A DNA stretch of 54,695 nucleotides, taken from JANPBY01 sp963851405 (lineage in GTDB: Bacteria > Actinomycetota > Actinomycetes > DATJPE01). The DNA lies in NCBI GenBank assembly GCA_963851405.1, contig CAWKPB010000002.1, forward strand, positions 1 to 54,695, given 5' to 3'. Below are positions 25,884 through 33,850 of this stretch, piece after piece (positions within the stretch are counted from its first letter, which is position 1; each line of letters opens with the position of its first letter). The notes beneath the pieces were generated by a model. It saw nothing but the letters and a program-made list of their open reading frames with translations, was not told the origin of the DNA and made no database searches. Position numbers and translations under genes: made by a program.

Positions 25884-26498
25884 TTAGTGGTCGACGAGCG
25901 GGACGAACCGGACCGGGCCGAGACGGCGCACCTGCACCAGCTGCCCGTCCCGCTTGGCCATGACCAGCAACTGCTCGGCACCCTCTGGCCCAAGGGGAAG
26001 CACCAGCCGGCCCCCCTCAGCCAGCTGGTCGACGAGCAGCGGGGGCGGTACGTCGCAGCGCGCAGCCACGACGATGCCGTCGAACGGCGCACGATCGGGT
26101 AGCCCAGCGTTGCCGTCGCCGGCGAACACGTGCACGTTGCTGACGCCCGCATCGATCAGGTTCTGTCGGGCCCGGTCGGCGAGCTCGGGCCACCACTCGA
26201 TGGTCCACACCTGGTCGACGAGCTGGGCCAGGATGGCTGCCTCAAACCCGTATCCCGTGCCGATCTCGAGCACCCGATGGGTCGGCTCGGTCTCCAGCGC
26301 CTCGACCATGAGCGCGATCAGCGACGGCTGGCTGGTCGTCTGCGAGCAGGGCAGCGCGATCGGCGCGTCGACGGCCGCGCGGCCCACGGATTCGAGGGGC
26401 AGGAACTGGCGGCGGTCCACCGCGCCCACGGCGTCGAGGACGCGTGGGTCGCGGATGCCTGCGGCGCGAGCATGCGCCACGGCCCGTTCCTCGCCCAT
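25884..26498 (-). CDS. Protein-L-isoaspartate O-methyltransferase
   Basis: A 204-residue protein. The SAM-binding motif I is RVLEIGTGYGFEAAILAQL. The family-specific N-terminal substrate region RRQFLPLESVGRAAVDAPI and LPCSQTTSQPSLIALMVEAL precede it, and DGIVVAARCDVPPPLLVDQL follows. It methylates isoaspartyl residues formed by ageing of Asn and Asp so that they can revert. Some actinobacterial members modify peptides instead, but no precursor gene is adjacent. It is convergent with the metal ATPase and divergent from the SDR gene. Confidence 0.88.
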   Translation of the reverse strand: MGEERAVAHARAAGIRDPRVLDAVGAVDRRQFLPLESVGRAAVDAPIALPCSQTTSQPSLIALMVEALETEPTHRVLEIGTGYGFEAAILAQLVDQVWTIEWWPELADRARQNLIDAGVSNVHVFAGDGNAGLPDRAPFDGIVVAARCDVPPPLLVDQLAEGGRLVLPLGPEGAEQLLVMAKRDGQLVQVRRLGPVRFVPLVDH

Positions 26499-26650
26499 CG
26501 CGAACCTCCTTCACCTGGAAGGGCTGCGGGTCCGGCTCTTCGACCGTACTGCCATCGGTTCGGCGTCGCCCGAACGTGCCGACTCGTCCGCTGGCTGTGA
26601 TGCTGGTAGCTCTGAGGCTGGACCCTGGCCACGAGTGAGAAGGAGTTCTG

Positions 26651-27577
26651 ATGGCGTACACCGCTGAGTCGGTGCCGGACCTGACCGGCCGGACGACGGT
26701 GATCACCGGCGCGAACGGCGGCTTGGGTCTGGCGACGGCGAAGGTCTTCGCTGCGAAGGGCGCGCACGTCGTGATGGCCGTACGCGATCAGGAGAAGGCG
26801 GCCGCGGCCGTGGAGGAGATCCGCGCCCAGACCCCGGACGCCTCGCTGGAGCTGGTGGACCTAGACCTCGCCTCCCAGGCCTCCGCGCGGAAGGCCGCCG
26901 AGCAGATCCTTGGCGGGCACGACGCGATCGACGTGCTGGTCAACAACGCCGGGTTGATGGCGCTGCCCGAGCGGGAGACCGAGGACGGGTACGAGATGCA
27001 GTTCGGGGTCAACCACCTGGGCCACTGGACCTTCACCGCGGGGCTCATGCCAGCGGTCCTCGCGGCTCGTGCCGCCCGAGTCGTGACCGTCACGAGCACG
27101 GCGCACCACTTCGGGCGGCCGGTGGACGCGGACAACCCGCACCTGCACGGCACGTACGAGCCGTGGCGCGCGTACGGGCAGTCCAAGCTCGCGAACTTTC
27201 ACTTCACGCTGGGCTTGCAGCGCGAGTTCGAGCAAACGGGCGCCAAGGCGCAAAGCCTCATGGCGCACCCGGGGCTGTCGCACAGCGACCTCCAGAAGAG
27301 GACCGTCGCCGAGGGCGGGGCCGGGTCAGGAGGTCCGGTCTGGGAGTGGCTGGCCAAGCACACCGGGATGGACGTGGCCGAAGGGGCGATGCCGCAGATT
27401 CGGGCTGCCACCGACCCGTCGGCGAAGGGCGGGGAGTTCTACGCGCCCCGCTTCATCGTCAGCGGCCGAGCGGTACGGGTGCCGGTGCTACGCCGCGGCA
27501 ACGAAGAGGCCATCAACACGTTGTGGGAGGTCTCGGAACGCGAGACCGGCGTGGCACTCTGTGGGCTAGCGGCTTGA
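26651..27577 (+). CDS. Short-chain dehydrogenase/reductase
   Basis: A 308-residue SDR. The cofactor loop is TGANGGLG (19-26), NNAG follows LVDLDLA, and the active site is YGQSK with the upstream Ser in VTSTAHHFG. The basic residue in AVRDQEK after strand 2 favours NADP(H). The sequence resembles the retinol-dehydrogenase/WWOX-like SDR branch, in which actinobacterial members are common. A good AAGGAG ribosome-binding site lies 6 bases upstream. The substrate is unknown. Confidence 0.88.
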   Translation: MAYTAESVPDLTGRTTVITGANGGLGLATAKVFAAKGAHVVMAVRDQEKAAAAVEEIRAQTPDASLELVDLDLASQASARKAAEQILGGHDAIDVLVNNAGLMALPERETEDGYEMQFGVNHLGHWTFTAGLMPAVLAARAARVVTVTSTAHHFGRPVDADNPHLHGTYEPWRAYGQSKLANFHFTLGLQREFEQTGAKAQSLMAHPGLSHSDLQKRTVAEGGAGSGGPVWEWLAKHTGMDVAEGAMPQIRAATDPSAKGGEFYAPRFIVSGRAVRVPVLRRGNEEAINTLWEVSERETGVALCGLAA

Positions 27578-27608
27578 TGCCGGGCCGCTGCCGTCCGAAG
27601 GGCAGGTC

Positions 27609-28040
27609 ATGGCGAACCGACGCGTGAGCAGCGGGGGGTTTGACCTGCCTCTGACCGCTTCAGTGGCGATTGGCTGGTTCACCCCCGAAGGCGAGCGAGC
27701 CTGGGTCCCGGGGTGGAACCCGGTCTATCCCGAGGGACAACCCTCCGAACTGCCCGGCACGGTGTTCACGACCAGCCACGGTCCGGCGCCGACGGTGTGG
27801 GTGATCCAAGGCATCGACCGCGCGGTGGGCGGGTCTTCGTACTCCAGGCTCACCGTCGGGCACCACGCCGGCGTCGTGCGGGTCCGATGCCGCGACCAGG
27901 TCGGGGGCTGCCGGGTCACCGTGGAGTACGACATGACGGTGCTGCCGGGCTGCGACCCCAGCGGGTTGGACGCCTACGACGAGCCGCACTTCGCAGCGAT
28001 GATGGACGACTGGGCCGCCAAGCTCCTCGCCGCCATCTAA
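27609..28040 (+). CDS. SRPBCC (START-like) family protein
   Basis: A 143-residue protein. The motif FTPEGERAWVPGWNPVYPEG, then VFTTSHGPAPTVWVIQGIDR and YDMTVLPGCDPSGLDAYDEP, fits small SRPBCC hydrophobic-ligand-binding proteins. It lies 31 bases behind the SDR gene on the same strand, so the two are probably cotranscribed and may act on the same hydrophobic substrate. The ligand is unknown. Confidence 0.65.
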   Translation: MANRRVSSGGFDLPLTASVAIGWFTPEGERAWVPGWNPVYPEGQPSELPGTVFTTSHGPAPTVWVIQGIDRAVGGSSYSRLTVGHHAGVVRVRCRDQVGGCRVTVEYDMTVLPGCDPSGLDAYDEPHFAAMMDDWAAKLLAAI

Positions 28041-28060
28041 TCGAAACCGGCTCCTCTCCA

Positions 28061-28125
28061 GCGCCCCCGCCCCGCCCCGCCCCGCCCCTGCCCCAGCCCC
28101 AGCCGCGCCGCCCCCGCCCCCGCCG
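28061..28125. repeat. C-rich/G-rich low-complexity tract between convergent genes
   Basis: The plus strand consists almost wholly of CCCC and CCCCC runs separated by G, TG or AG (units CCCCG and CCCCAG). The minus strand therefore carries at least nine runs of four or more G within 65 bases, which is strong G-quadruplex-forming potential. It lies just past the SRPBCC gene and before the palindromic element at 28135. Confidence 0.7.
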
Positions 28126-28134
28126 AATGCCGGG

Positions 28135-28188
28135 AAGCGGCCCGTTTTGGCGCAGAAAACGGTCGCTATCCCAGCACTCGCCGGGTGC
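28135..28188 (+). repeat. Palindromic intergenic element, copy B
   Basis: CCGTTTT (28142-28148) pairs perfectly with AAAACGG (28156-28162) around a 7-base loop, followed by TCGCTATCCCAGCACTCGCC. It aligns with copy A at 22235-22287 over about 52 bases: both read CGGCCCG, KTTTGGCG, the second arm, CTA, CCAGCAYTCG and CGGG. It lies between the convergent SRPBCC and acetyltransferase genes. Confidence 0.65.
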
Positions 28189-28226
28189 CGTCGGCGGGAG
28201 AGCGAGCCCGGGGCGCGAGCGAGCGC

Positions 28227-28808
28227 TTAGAGCGTGCGCACCAGCCGGGCTGGCGACCCGACGGCAAGCACGCCTGCGGGGAGGTCGCGGGTGACCGTCG
28301 AGCCCGCGCCCACCACCGTGTCCGCGCCGATGGTCACGCCGGGGCAGACGATCACGCCGCCGCCCAGCCACACGTTGTCGCCGATGGTGATCGGCTCGGC
28401 GGCCTCCCACTTGTCGCGGCGGGGGCCGGGCTCGAGCGGGTGCGTGGCGGTGAGCAGCTGGACGTTCGGGCCGAGCTGTACGTCGTCCCCGAGGGTGATC
28501 GTGGCCACGTCGAGCAGGATCAGGCCCCAGTTGGCGAAGCAGCGGGCACCGATCGACGTCTGATAGCCGTAGTCGCAGTGCAGGGGCGGCCGGATCTCGC
28601 TGCCCTCGCCGAACGCCCCGAGCAGCTCGGCCAGCAAGGCGCGACGGCCGGTGAGATCGGTGGGGTCCATCGTGTTGATCTGGTGGGTGAGCCGGTGCGC
28701 GCGATCGGAGTCCGCCTGCATCTGCGGGTCGTCGGCGATGTACAGCTCACCGGCCAGCATCCGCGCGTACATCGTTGCCTCGTCGCCCATGCGCACGAAC
28801 GTACTCAT
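28227..28808 (-). CDS. Maltose/sugar O-acetyltransferase (left-handed beta-helix)
   Basis: A 193-residue protein. The N-terminal maltose-acetyltransferase cap (MYARMLAGELYIADDPQMQA) is followed by hexapeptide-repeat coils (ITLGDDVQLGPNVQLLTATH, ITIGDNVWLGGGVIVCPGVT, IGADTVVGAGSTVTRDLPAG). The catalytic His lies in TATHPLEPGPR. These enzymes acetylate sugars or nodulation-factor-like glycans from acetyl-CoA, with broad specificity. Start at 28808 or at the in-frame ATG 18 bases later. It is convergent with the SRPBCC gene. Confidence 0.9.
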   Translation of the reverse strand: MSTFVRMGDEATMYARMLAGELYIADDPQMQADSDRAHRLTHQINTMDPTDLTGRRALLAELLGAFGEGSEIRPPLHCDYGYQTSIGARCFANWGLILLDVATITLGDDVQLGPNVQLLTATHPLEPGPRRDKWEAAEPITIGDNVWLGGGVIVCPGVTIGADTVVGAGSTVTRDLPAGVLAVGSPARLVRTL

Positions 28809-28840
28809 CGGCGCCTGCCGTCAGGCGACGACGACCCAGG

Positions 28841-29983
28841 TCAAGTCAGATCGGCCGCTGCAGCGATCAGGTGCGGCTTGCCCTTCGGCTTGTTGAGTCG
28901 GTAGACCCCGTCCTCGCCGACGATCAGGACGCCGCCGAGACCCCGGATGACCTGGCTCACGTCGGTGACCCATCCGTTGGCCCGCTTCACAACGTTGCGG
29001 TCGAACGGAAGGGTCAGGATCCGTCCGTGGGCGTTGGTGAGGGACACCTCGGAGGACGTGGACGTGGCGAGTTGCGGGAGGTCGGTCGAGACTGGGAGCA
29101 GCAACTCCACCCCGCGCTTGCGGGCGAAGGTCCGGACGTTCACGGCGGGGGTGCGGCCGTCGAGGAAGACGACTTGCGATCCGACGTGTGGGGAAGTCTG
29201 TTTACCCACGTCCGCGACGCAGTACGCGGCATGCCGGGTGACCGTCGGGCAGGTGTAGTTCAGGTGCGCGTCGAGGCGCTGCGGGATCTTCCGGTCGCGG
29301 TCCGGGTGCGCCCAGGTGAGGTAGCGGAAGCGCCCGTCGACGTCGTCGGTGACCAGGACGCCCTTCGACCCGGCGTAGGCGTGGTAATACTTCGGCGGCG
29401 AGGTGAACGGTGAGGCGTACACACCCCGGTTGCCGTTCACGTCCGAGTGCCACAGGTCCCCGGTGCGATACCTCCTCATCAGCCAGCCATCGGGGGCGGC
29501 CGCCACAAGGTTCATGTAGGACGTGGGCACTCGGCGGGCGCCGTTCTTCCCGCTGCGCAGCTTCCACCAGGCCGCCTCGTCATGGATCTCGGGGAGTTGG
29601 GCGTACCTGTCGGCCACCAGCATGTTCTTAGCCAGGCTCCACCAGACGAAACGCTTCAGAGGGACGCTGGTCGCCAAGTGTTCGACGGTGCCTTCCGCAT
29701 CCACGACGAAGGCTTCGCTGTGGCCGGTCGGGAAGCCCCCGGCGTTGAGCTCGGAACTGACGATCACGGCCCAATCCGCTGAGGCGGCGACGACCTCGAG
29801 GCCGCGAACCGGGCTCTCGGTGGCGTACGACGCTGCCGGCTCAACCGTTGCGGAGACCGCGCCAGCCGCGGCGGGGAGGGCGCTGGCCACGACCGCCACC
29901 GCGAGTGCGGGAATCAACCACACCGCCGAACGCGCTGCTCGCCCCCGGCCAAGGAACGGATCAGTCTCTGGTCTCCGCCTCAT
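28841..29983 (-). CDS. Secreted protein, probable beta-propeller, unknown function
   Basis: A 380-residue protein. A long basic N-terminus and a hydrophobic stretch (AVWLIPALAVAVVASALPAA) look like a signal peptide or anchor. The rest is beta-rich with recurring blocks of about 50 residues (for example GVLVTDDVDGRFRYLTWAHP and GGVLIVGEDGVYRLNKPKGK), suggesting a six- or seven-bladed propeller. Two cysteines (NYTCPTVTRHAAYCVAD) may form a disulfide. It is divergent from the sigma-factor operon, whose other members are also propeller proteins, which hints at shared regulation. No family is named with confidence. Confidence 0.6.
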   Translation of the reverse strand: MRRRPETDPFLGRGRAARSAVWLIPALAVAVVASALPAAAGAVSATVEPAASYATESPVRGLEVVAASADWAVIVSSELNAGGFPTGHSEAFVVDAEGTVEHLATSVPLKRFVWWSLAKNMLVADRYAQLPEIHDEAAWWKLRSGKNGARRVPTSYMNLVAAAPDGWLMRRYRTGDLWHSDVNGNRGVYASPFTSPPKYYHAYAGSKGVLVTDDVDGRFRYLTWAHPDRDRKIPQRLDAHLNYTCPTVTRHAAYCVADVGKQTSPHVGSQVVFLDGRTPAVNVRTFARKRGVELLLPVSTDLPQLATSTSSEVSLTNAHGRILTLPFDRNVVKRANGWVTDVSQVIRGLGGVLIVGEDGVYRLNKPKGKPHLIAAAADLT

Positions 29984-30087
29984 CGAGGATCACCCTCTCG
30001 ACGGTCCAGCGAGCAGACCGTCAGCCGTCAAGCCTCTCGGTTGCTGCACCTCCAGTGCACCTCGTCCACGCCGTGCCTGACAGAGGC

Positions 30088-30139
30088 CAAAGTCCTCGAC
30101 CTCGAAGGCTTGCTGGCGCGCCTATGGGCGAGGACTTTG
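30088..30139. promoter_or_regulatory. 11-bp perfect inverted repeat upstream of the sigma-factor operon
   Basis: CAAAGTCCTCG (30088-30098) and CGAGGACTTTG (30129-30139) are exact reverse complements separated by 30 bases. They lie about 85 bases upstream of the sigma factor ATG and in the promoter region shared with the divergent secreted protein. This could be an operator for both promoters or an RNA hairpin in the leader. The sequence is seen; the role is unknown. Confidence 0.45.
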
Positions 30140-30221
30140 AGCGTCCAAGCACACGGGATTGCGGATACCCCCACCCGGGAGGGCGTTCAGGTGCGTACTT
30201 ATCCCTGAGGAAGGGAAAGCC

Positions 30222-30743
30222 ATGGACGCTGAGGACGAGCTGCGCGGCTTCGTAGCCGCGCGCGGTCTGGCGCTGTCTCGCAGTGCGTACCTCCTCACAG
30301 GCAACCGGGCGGCCGCGGAGGACCTTGTGCAGGAGACGTACCTCGTCATGGTCCGGCGGTGGGGCCGCATCGACCATGCGAACCCGGAGCCGTACGTCCG
30401 CAAGATCATGTACAGCCGGTACGTCGACGGCTGGCGCCGCCGGCGGGTCGCGGAGTTCCCGACCGCAACTGCGCCGGATCGCTCGAGCGGCGAGGACTCG
30501 CCGTCGGTCGCCGTCGACCGGTTGGTCCTGAACGAGGCGCTGGCTCGCCTGACGCGCAAGCAGCGGGCCGTGCTCGTCCTTCGGTTCTACGACGACCTCA
30601 CCGAGGTGCAGACGGCCGAGGCGCTGCGCGTGAGCGTGAGCACCGTGAAGACCCAGACGAGGGTGGCTCTGCAGCGGTTGCGGGAGCTGGCGCCCGACCT
30701 TGGCGAGCTGTTCGCCGGGGCTACCGAGGGGGGGCCGGAATGA
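30222..30743 (+). CDS. SigE-family ECF RNA polymerase sigma factor
   Basis: A 173-residue protein from the ATG at 30222, which follows GAGGAAGGGAAAGCC. Region 2 is AEDLVQETYLVMVRRW and region 4 is LTEVQTAEALRVSVSTVKTQ with a VALQRLREL recognition helix. This is the actinobacterial SigE-like ECF subfamily, usually controlled by a coexpressed membrane protein. Its stop overlaps the next gene (ATGA), placing it in a three-gene operon with two propeller proteins. Confidence 0.9.
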   Translation: MDAEDELRGFVAARGLALSRSAYLLTGNRAAAEDLVQETYLVMVRRWGRIDHANPEPYVRKIMYSRYVDGWRRRRVAEFPTATAPDRSSGEDSPSVAVDRLVLNEALARLTRKQRAVLVLRFYDDLTEVQTAEALRVSVSTVKTQTRVALQRLRELAPDLGELFAGATEGGPE

Positions 30744-31918
30744 CCCAGTTGTTGCGCGAAGCGTTCGAGCGTGAGGTCGACGACGTGCCCGCGTTCGGGG
30801 ACATTGACCAGGCGATCCGCGAGGCCGAGGCGTCTCGGCACCGGCGCATCCTTGTTGTTGGTGTGGCCGCCTCGGTGGCCTTGGTCGTGGCGTTGGCGGC
30901 CGTAGCCTCCGGGGCTCTCGGCGAGCGCGCCCTGCCCGCGACGCCCCAGCCCTCGCCGTCGGAGAACGTCCTGAACGTCGTGATGAACTCCGACACCATT
31001 GCCGCTGCCCCGCTCGCCGGTGGGGCGGAGGTGGCTCAGATCCGTGCCGACGCCACCGTGTGGTCTGGCAGTCAGGCGCGCATCGTCGCGAGGAGCTTCC
31101 GGATCTACCAGAGCCTGCTCAGCCCGGACGGACGCTTGGTCGCGACTGTCATCACCGACGACATCCTGCTCGTGACCGACGTGACGACCGGCGAGCGAGT
31201 GCTTCGCTGGAAGATCTGGACCTCGGATGGCTACCGGGGCCAGAGTCCTCGCCTGGTGTGGAGTGCTGACTCCAGTCGGCTGTTCCAAGTCGTGATCGAG
31301 ACCGGCGCCAAGGGCCGCTTTGGGCAGCCGAAGTCGGCCGGCGAGCTGAAGGTCTGGGAGTTCAGTGCGGAGGGCACGGCTGCGTCGGTCGCCGACCCGA
31401 TCCCGCTTCCCGGTGGCCTGATCGGGGTCAGCCCCGGCGGCGGCGAGGCGCTGGTGAATAGCGCGGCCGACCGAAGCGGGACCTTGGTCACCTTGAACGT
31501 ATCCAGCGGGCGATGGACCGAGTCGGACGTCGCCTCAGCTCCGGTCGATGTGGTCGTTCCCTCGAGCGAATACCAGGCCAGCCGCGGACAGGGGTGTTGG
31601 TCTCCGGACGGCCGGTATGTCTGCTGGGTCGGGCGCTTCAAGGCCGACGGAACCCTCCGCTCCGACGGGCCTTGGCAGGTCGCCTGGCTCGATCAAGCGA
31701 CCGGCACGTGGACTCAGCGAGACGTCACCGCGGACTACGTTCAATTCACCGGGTGGCGCGGGGACGACCCCATGGTGCTGATCTCTGGCCCCGGCACGGT
31801 TCAGGTTGCTGCCCTGGTCCCCGATGGGGTCGAGATCCTGAAGACGTACGGCATCCCGGCGAGTCCGAGTGGGGATCCGCGCGGGATCACGAGCACCAGT
31901 GTGGCGACCTCATGGTGA
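30740..31918 (+). CDS. Membrane-anchored propeller protein, putative anti-sigma factor
   Basis: 392 residues from the ATG at 30740, overlapping the sigma-factor stop. A short cytoplasmic N-terminal region (LREAFEREVDDVPAFGDIDQ ... EAEASRHRR) precedes one transmembrane helix (ILVVGVAASVALVVALAAVA), then an extracytoplasmic WD40/TolB-like beta-propeller with repeated SPDGRLVATV, WSADSSRLFQ and CWSPDGRYVCW blades. The inside-TM-outside layout and coupling to the sigma gene suggest that it holds and releases the sigma factor in response to an outside signal. No zinc-binding ZAS motif is visible, so the mechanism would be atypical. Confidence 0.7.
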   Translation: MTQLLREAFEREVDDVPAFGDIDQAIREAEASRHRRILVVGVAASVALVVALAAVASGALGERALPATPQPSPSENVLNVVMNSDTIAAAPLAGGAEVAQIRADATVWSGSQARIVARSFRIYQSLLSPDGRLVATVITDDILLVTDVTTGERVLRWKIWTSDGYRGQSPRLVWSADSSRLFQVVIETGAKGRFGQPKSAGELKVWEFSAEGTAASVADPIPLPGGLIGVSPGGGEALVNSAADRSGTLVTLNVSSGRWTESDVASAPVDVVVPSSEYQASRGQGCWSPDGRYVCWVGRFKADGTLRSDGPWQVAWLDQATGTWTQRDVTADYVQFTGWRGDDPMVLISGPGTVQVAALVPDGVEILKTYGIPASPSGDPRGITSTSVATSW

Positions 31919-31961
31919 CCGTCGCCCGAAGTCTCGCGACCACCAGGCATCTGGAGCCCGC

Positions 31962-32936
31962 ATGACGTTCACTCGTGTCCTGGCCTCCCTGGCGTTGGTC
32001 GGCTTCGTCGCCGCGTGCGGGGCGGAGAGTGCGCCGGCGGCCCCTACGTCGGATGTCGACTGGATGGCCTTCCAAGGGGACACGGGAATCGGCGTGGTGC
32101 GCACCGACGGCACCGATGCCCGGTGGCCCGCGGAAGCCGTACCCAGCCTGCGTCAGACCAACCCGGACTGGTCGCCCGACGGGACTCGGCTGGTGTTCGC
32201 GGCCACCAATGTGTTCGGCGCCGACGACCTGTGGACGGTTGGCCTCGACGGGGCCGCGCCCACCCAGATCCTCGCCTGCACCTCGCCGTGCCTGGTCTTC
32301 GACGATCCGGCGTGGTCCCCGGACGGCACGAAGGTGCTGTACAGCCGCCGGGCCGAGGACGGCAAGGGCAGGAGCAGGGCGACGCTGGAGACGGTGACGG
32401 TGGCCGACGGCACGGTCGAGGTCCTGCTCACCGCCGAGCCGGATGAGGGTTTCGCCGGCCCGCGCTGGTCGCCGGACGGGACCCGTGCGGTGTTCGAGCT
32501 CGTGCGCGCGGCGAGCCCGGCGTTCGACGCGGACGTCGAAGAAGTGACGCTGATGGTGATCGACCCGTCAGCTCCCGAGACCAGCCAGCGGGCCTTGACG
32601 GATCCGATGTTGTTCGCTGCCACCGCCGATTGGTCGCCGGATGGCCAGCTCATCGTGTTTAGCGCGCTCCCCGTTGCGGGTGCGGCGGCACCTGACCTGT
32701 TCACCATCGCCCCCGATGGCAGCGGGCTCACGCGGATCACCACCACCGCCGACGAAGGCGGTTCGGCCGAAGAGCCGGCCTGGAGCGTTGACGGCTCCAC
32801 CATCTACTTCAAGCACACGACGGCGGACGACGTCACCGGTCTCGCGGTCGTGGCCAAGGACGGGGGAGCGGTCGCACCTGCGTACGGGGAGACCGAGCCT
32901 GCGGGGCGCCACCCCCGCCTGCACGCAGCCGCCTGA
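31962..32936 (+). CDS. TolB-like beta-propeller lipoprotein
   Basis: 324 residues from the ATG at 31962. The signal peptide ends in a lipobox (VGFVAAC, Cys19). The mature protein has at least five WD40-like PD40 blades: NPDWSPDGTRLVFAATNV, PAWSPDGTKVLYSRRAEDGK, PRWSPDGTRAVFEL, ADWSPDGQLIVFSA and PAWSVDGSTIYFK. Such propellers bind proteins or peptidoglycan-associated partners. It is the last gene of the sigma-factor operon, so it may act as an external sensor or partner of the preceding membrane propeller. Partner and ligand are unknown. Confidence 0.75.
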   Translation: MTFTRVLASLALVGFVAACGAESAPAAPTSDVDWMAFQGDTGIGVVRTDGTDARWPAEAVPSLRQTNPDWSPDGTRLVFAATNVFGADDLWTVGLDGAAPTQILACTSPCLVFDDPAWSPDGTKVLYSRRAEDGKGRSRATLETVTVADGTVEVLLTAEPDEGFAGPRWSPDGTRAVFELVRAASPAFDADVEEVTLMVIDPSAPETSQRALTDPMLFAATADWSPDGQLIVFSALPVAGAAAPDLFTIAPDGSGLTRITTTADEGGSAEEPAWSVDGSTIYFKHTTADDVTGLAVVAKDGGAVAPAYGETEPAGRHPRLHAAA

Positions 32937-33155
32937 GAGTGTCTGGCCGTGGGCCTTCATGGCCCCTTCATCGTTCATCAGCGCGAAGAACCAGAGATCG
33001 AGCGGGACACCCTCGGGTCGCAGCTCGACACATCCGGCCGCTGACGCCGGCGTAGCGACTGCCCAACTCGGCCGACGCAGGTCGGGTCGTTGGCCTCTGG
33101 TACGGCTCCGCCGACGCGAGGACCCTGGAGGTGTGAGTCCACCGAGGAGGTAGCC

Positions 33156-33689
33156 ATGAGAGCACTAGTGGTCTACGAATCCATGTTTGGCAACACGCGG
33201 CTCATTGCGGAGCGCGTCGCCTTCGGTCTCGGACCGGACGCGGACGTGACGCTTTGCGCGGTGGGCGACGTGGAGGCCCATCAGTTGGCCGAGCTTGACC
33301 TGCTGGTCGTTGGAGGCCCCACCCACGTTCACGGGATGTCGACGTCGTTGAGCCGGAAGTCGGCTCACGAGACCGCCGACGACCCGAAGAACGACCTGCA
33401 CCTCGACGACGGTGCCGAGGGCGAGGGTCTTCGTGACTGGTTGGCCACGATCGAGAAGATGCCGCACGTCGCAGGCGCGGCGTTCGACACCCGCATCGAC
33501 GGCCCAGCCATCTTGACCGGCCGCGCGGCCAAGACCATCGGGCGTCGGCTGACGTCCCACGGCTTGACCTTGCTGGCACCGCCGGAGAGTTTCCTGGTCG
33601 ACAAGGACACCGCCCTGTTGCCCGGAGAGGCCGGCCGCGCCGAACGCTGGGGCCGCCTGCTGGCCTCCGCGCTCATCCCCGCTGGCTGA
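33156..33689 (+). CDS. Flavodoxin-domain protein
   Basis: 177 residues from the ATG at 33156, preceded by GGAGGTAGCC. The N-terminal strand and FMN phosphate loop MRALVVYESMFGNTR are classic, followed by LDLLVVGGPTHVHGMST and FDTRIDGPAILTGRAAKTIG. It probably binds FMN and transfers electrons or acts as a stress-related flavoprotein. The partner is unknown. About 160 non-coding bases follow before the amidohydrolase stop. Confidence 0.85.
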   Translation: MRALVVYESMFGNTRLIAERVAFGLGPDADVTLCAVGDVEAHQLAELDLLVVGGPTHVHGMSTSLSRKSAHETADDPKNDLHLDDGAEGEGLRDWLATIEKMPHVAGAAFDTRIDGPAILTGRAAKTIGRRLTSHGLTLLAPPESFLVDKDTALLPGEAGRAERWGRLLASALIPAG

Positions 33690-33800
33690 GCCCCGTTGCT
33701 GTTTCGGAGAGGTGGTCGGGGGTCGCGCCCGAGAAGGGGGCGCGCCTTCGAGTAGCGGGTCGATACGCGGGTGGCGTCGTTCCCCGGCCGCACCAGGGCG

Positions 33801-33824
33801 CGTTTCACCTTGCGTTTCACCTTG
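33801..33824. repeat. Two tandem 12-bp units
   Basis: GCGTTTCACCTT occurs twice in direct succession, followed by a partial third unit (GCG), between the flavodoxin and amidohydrolase stops. It is short and may be chance. Confidence 0.4.
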
Positions 33825-33850
33825 CGCAGCGTCGGCGACGACGCCCCGGG

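Noticed and set aside
33690..33850. Possible gene remnant with a basic KVKRKVKRAL stretch on the minus strand
   Set aside because: No start, no similarity, and the basic stretch comes from a 12-bp tandem repeat.
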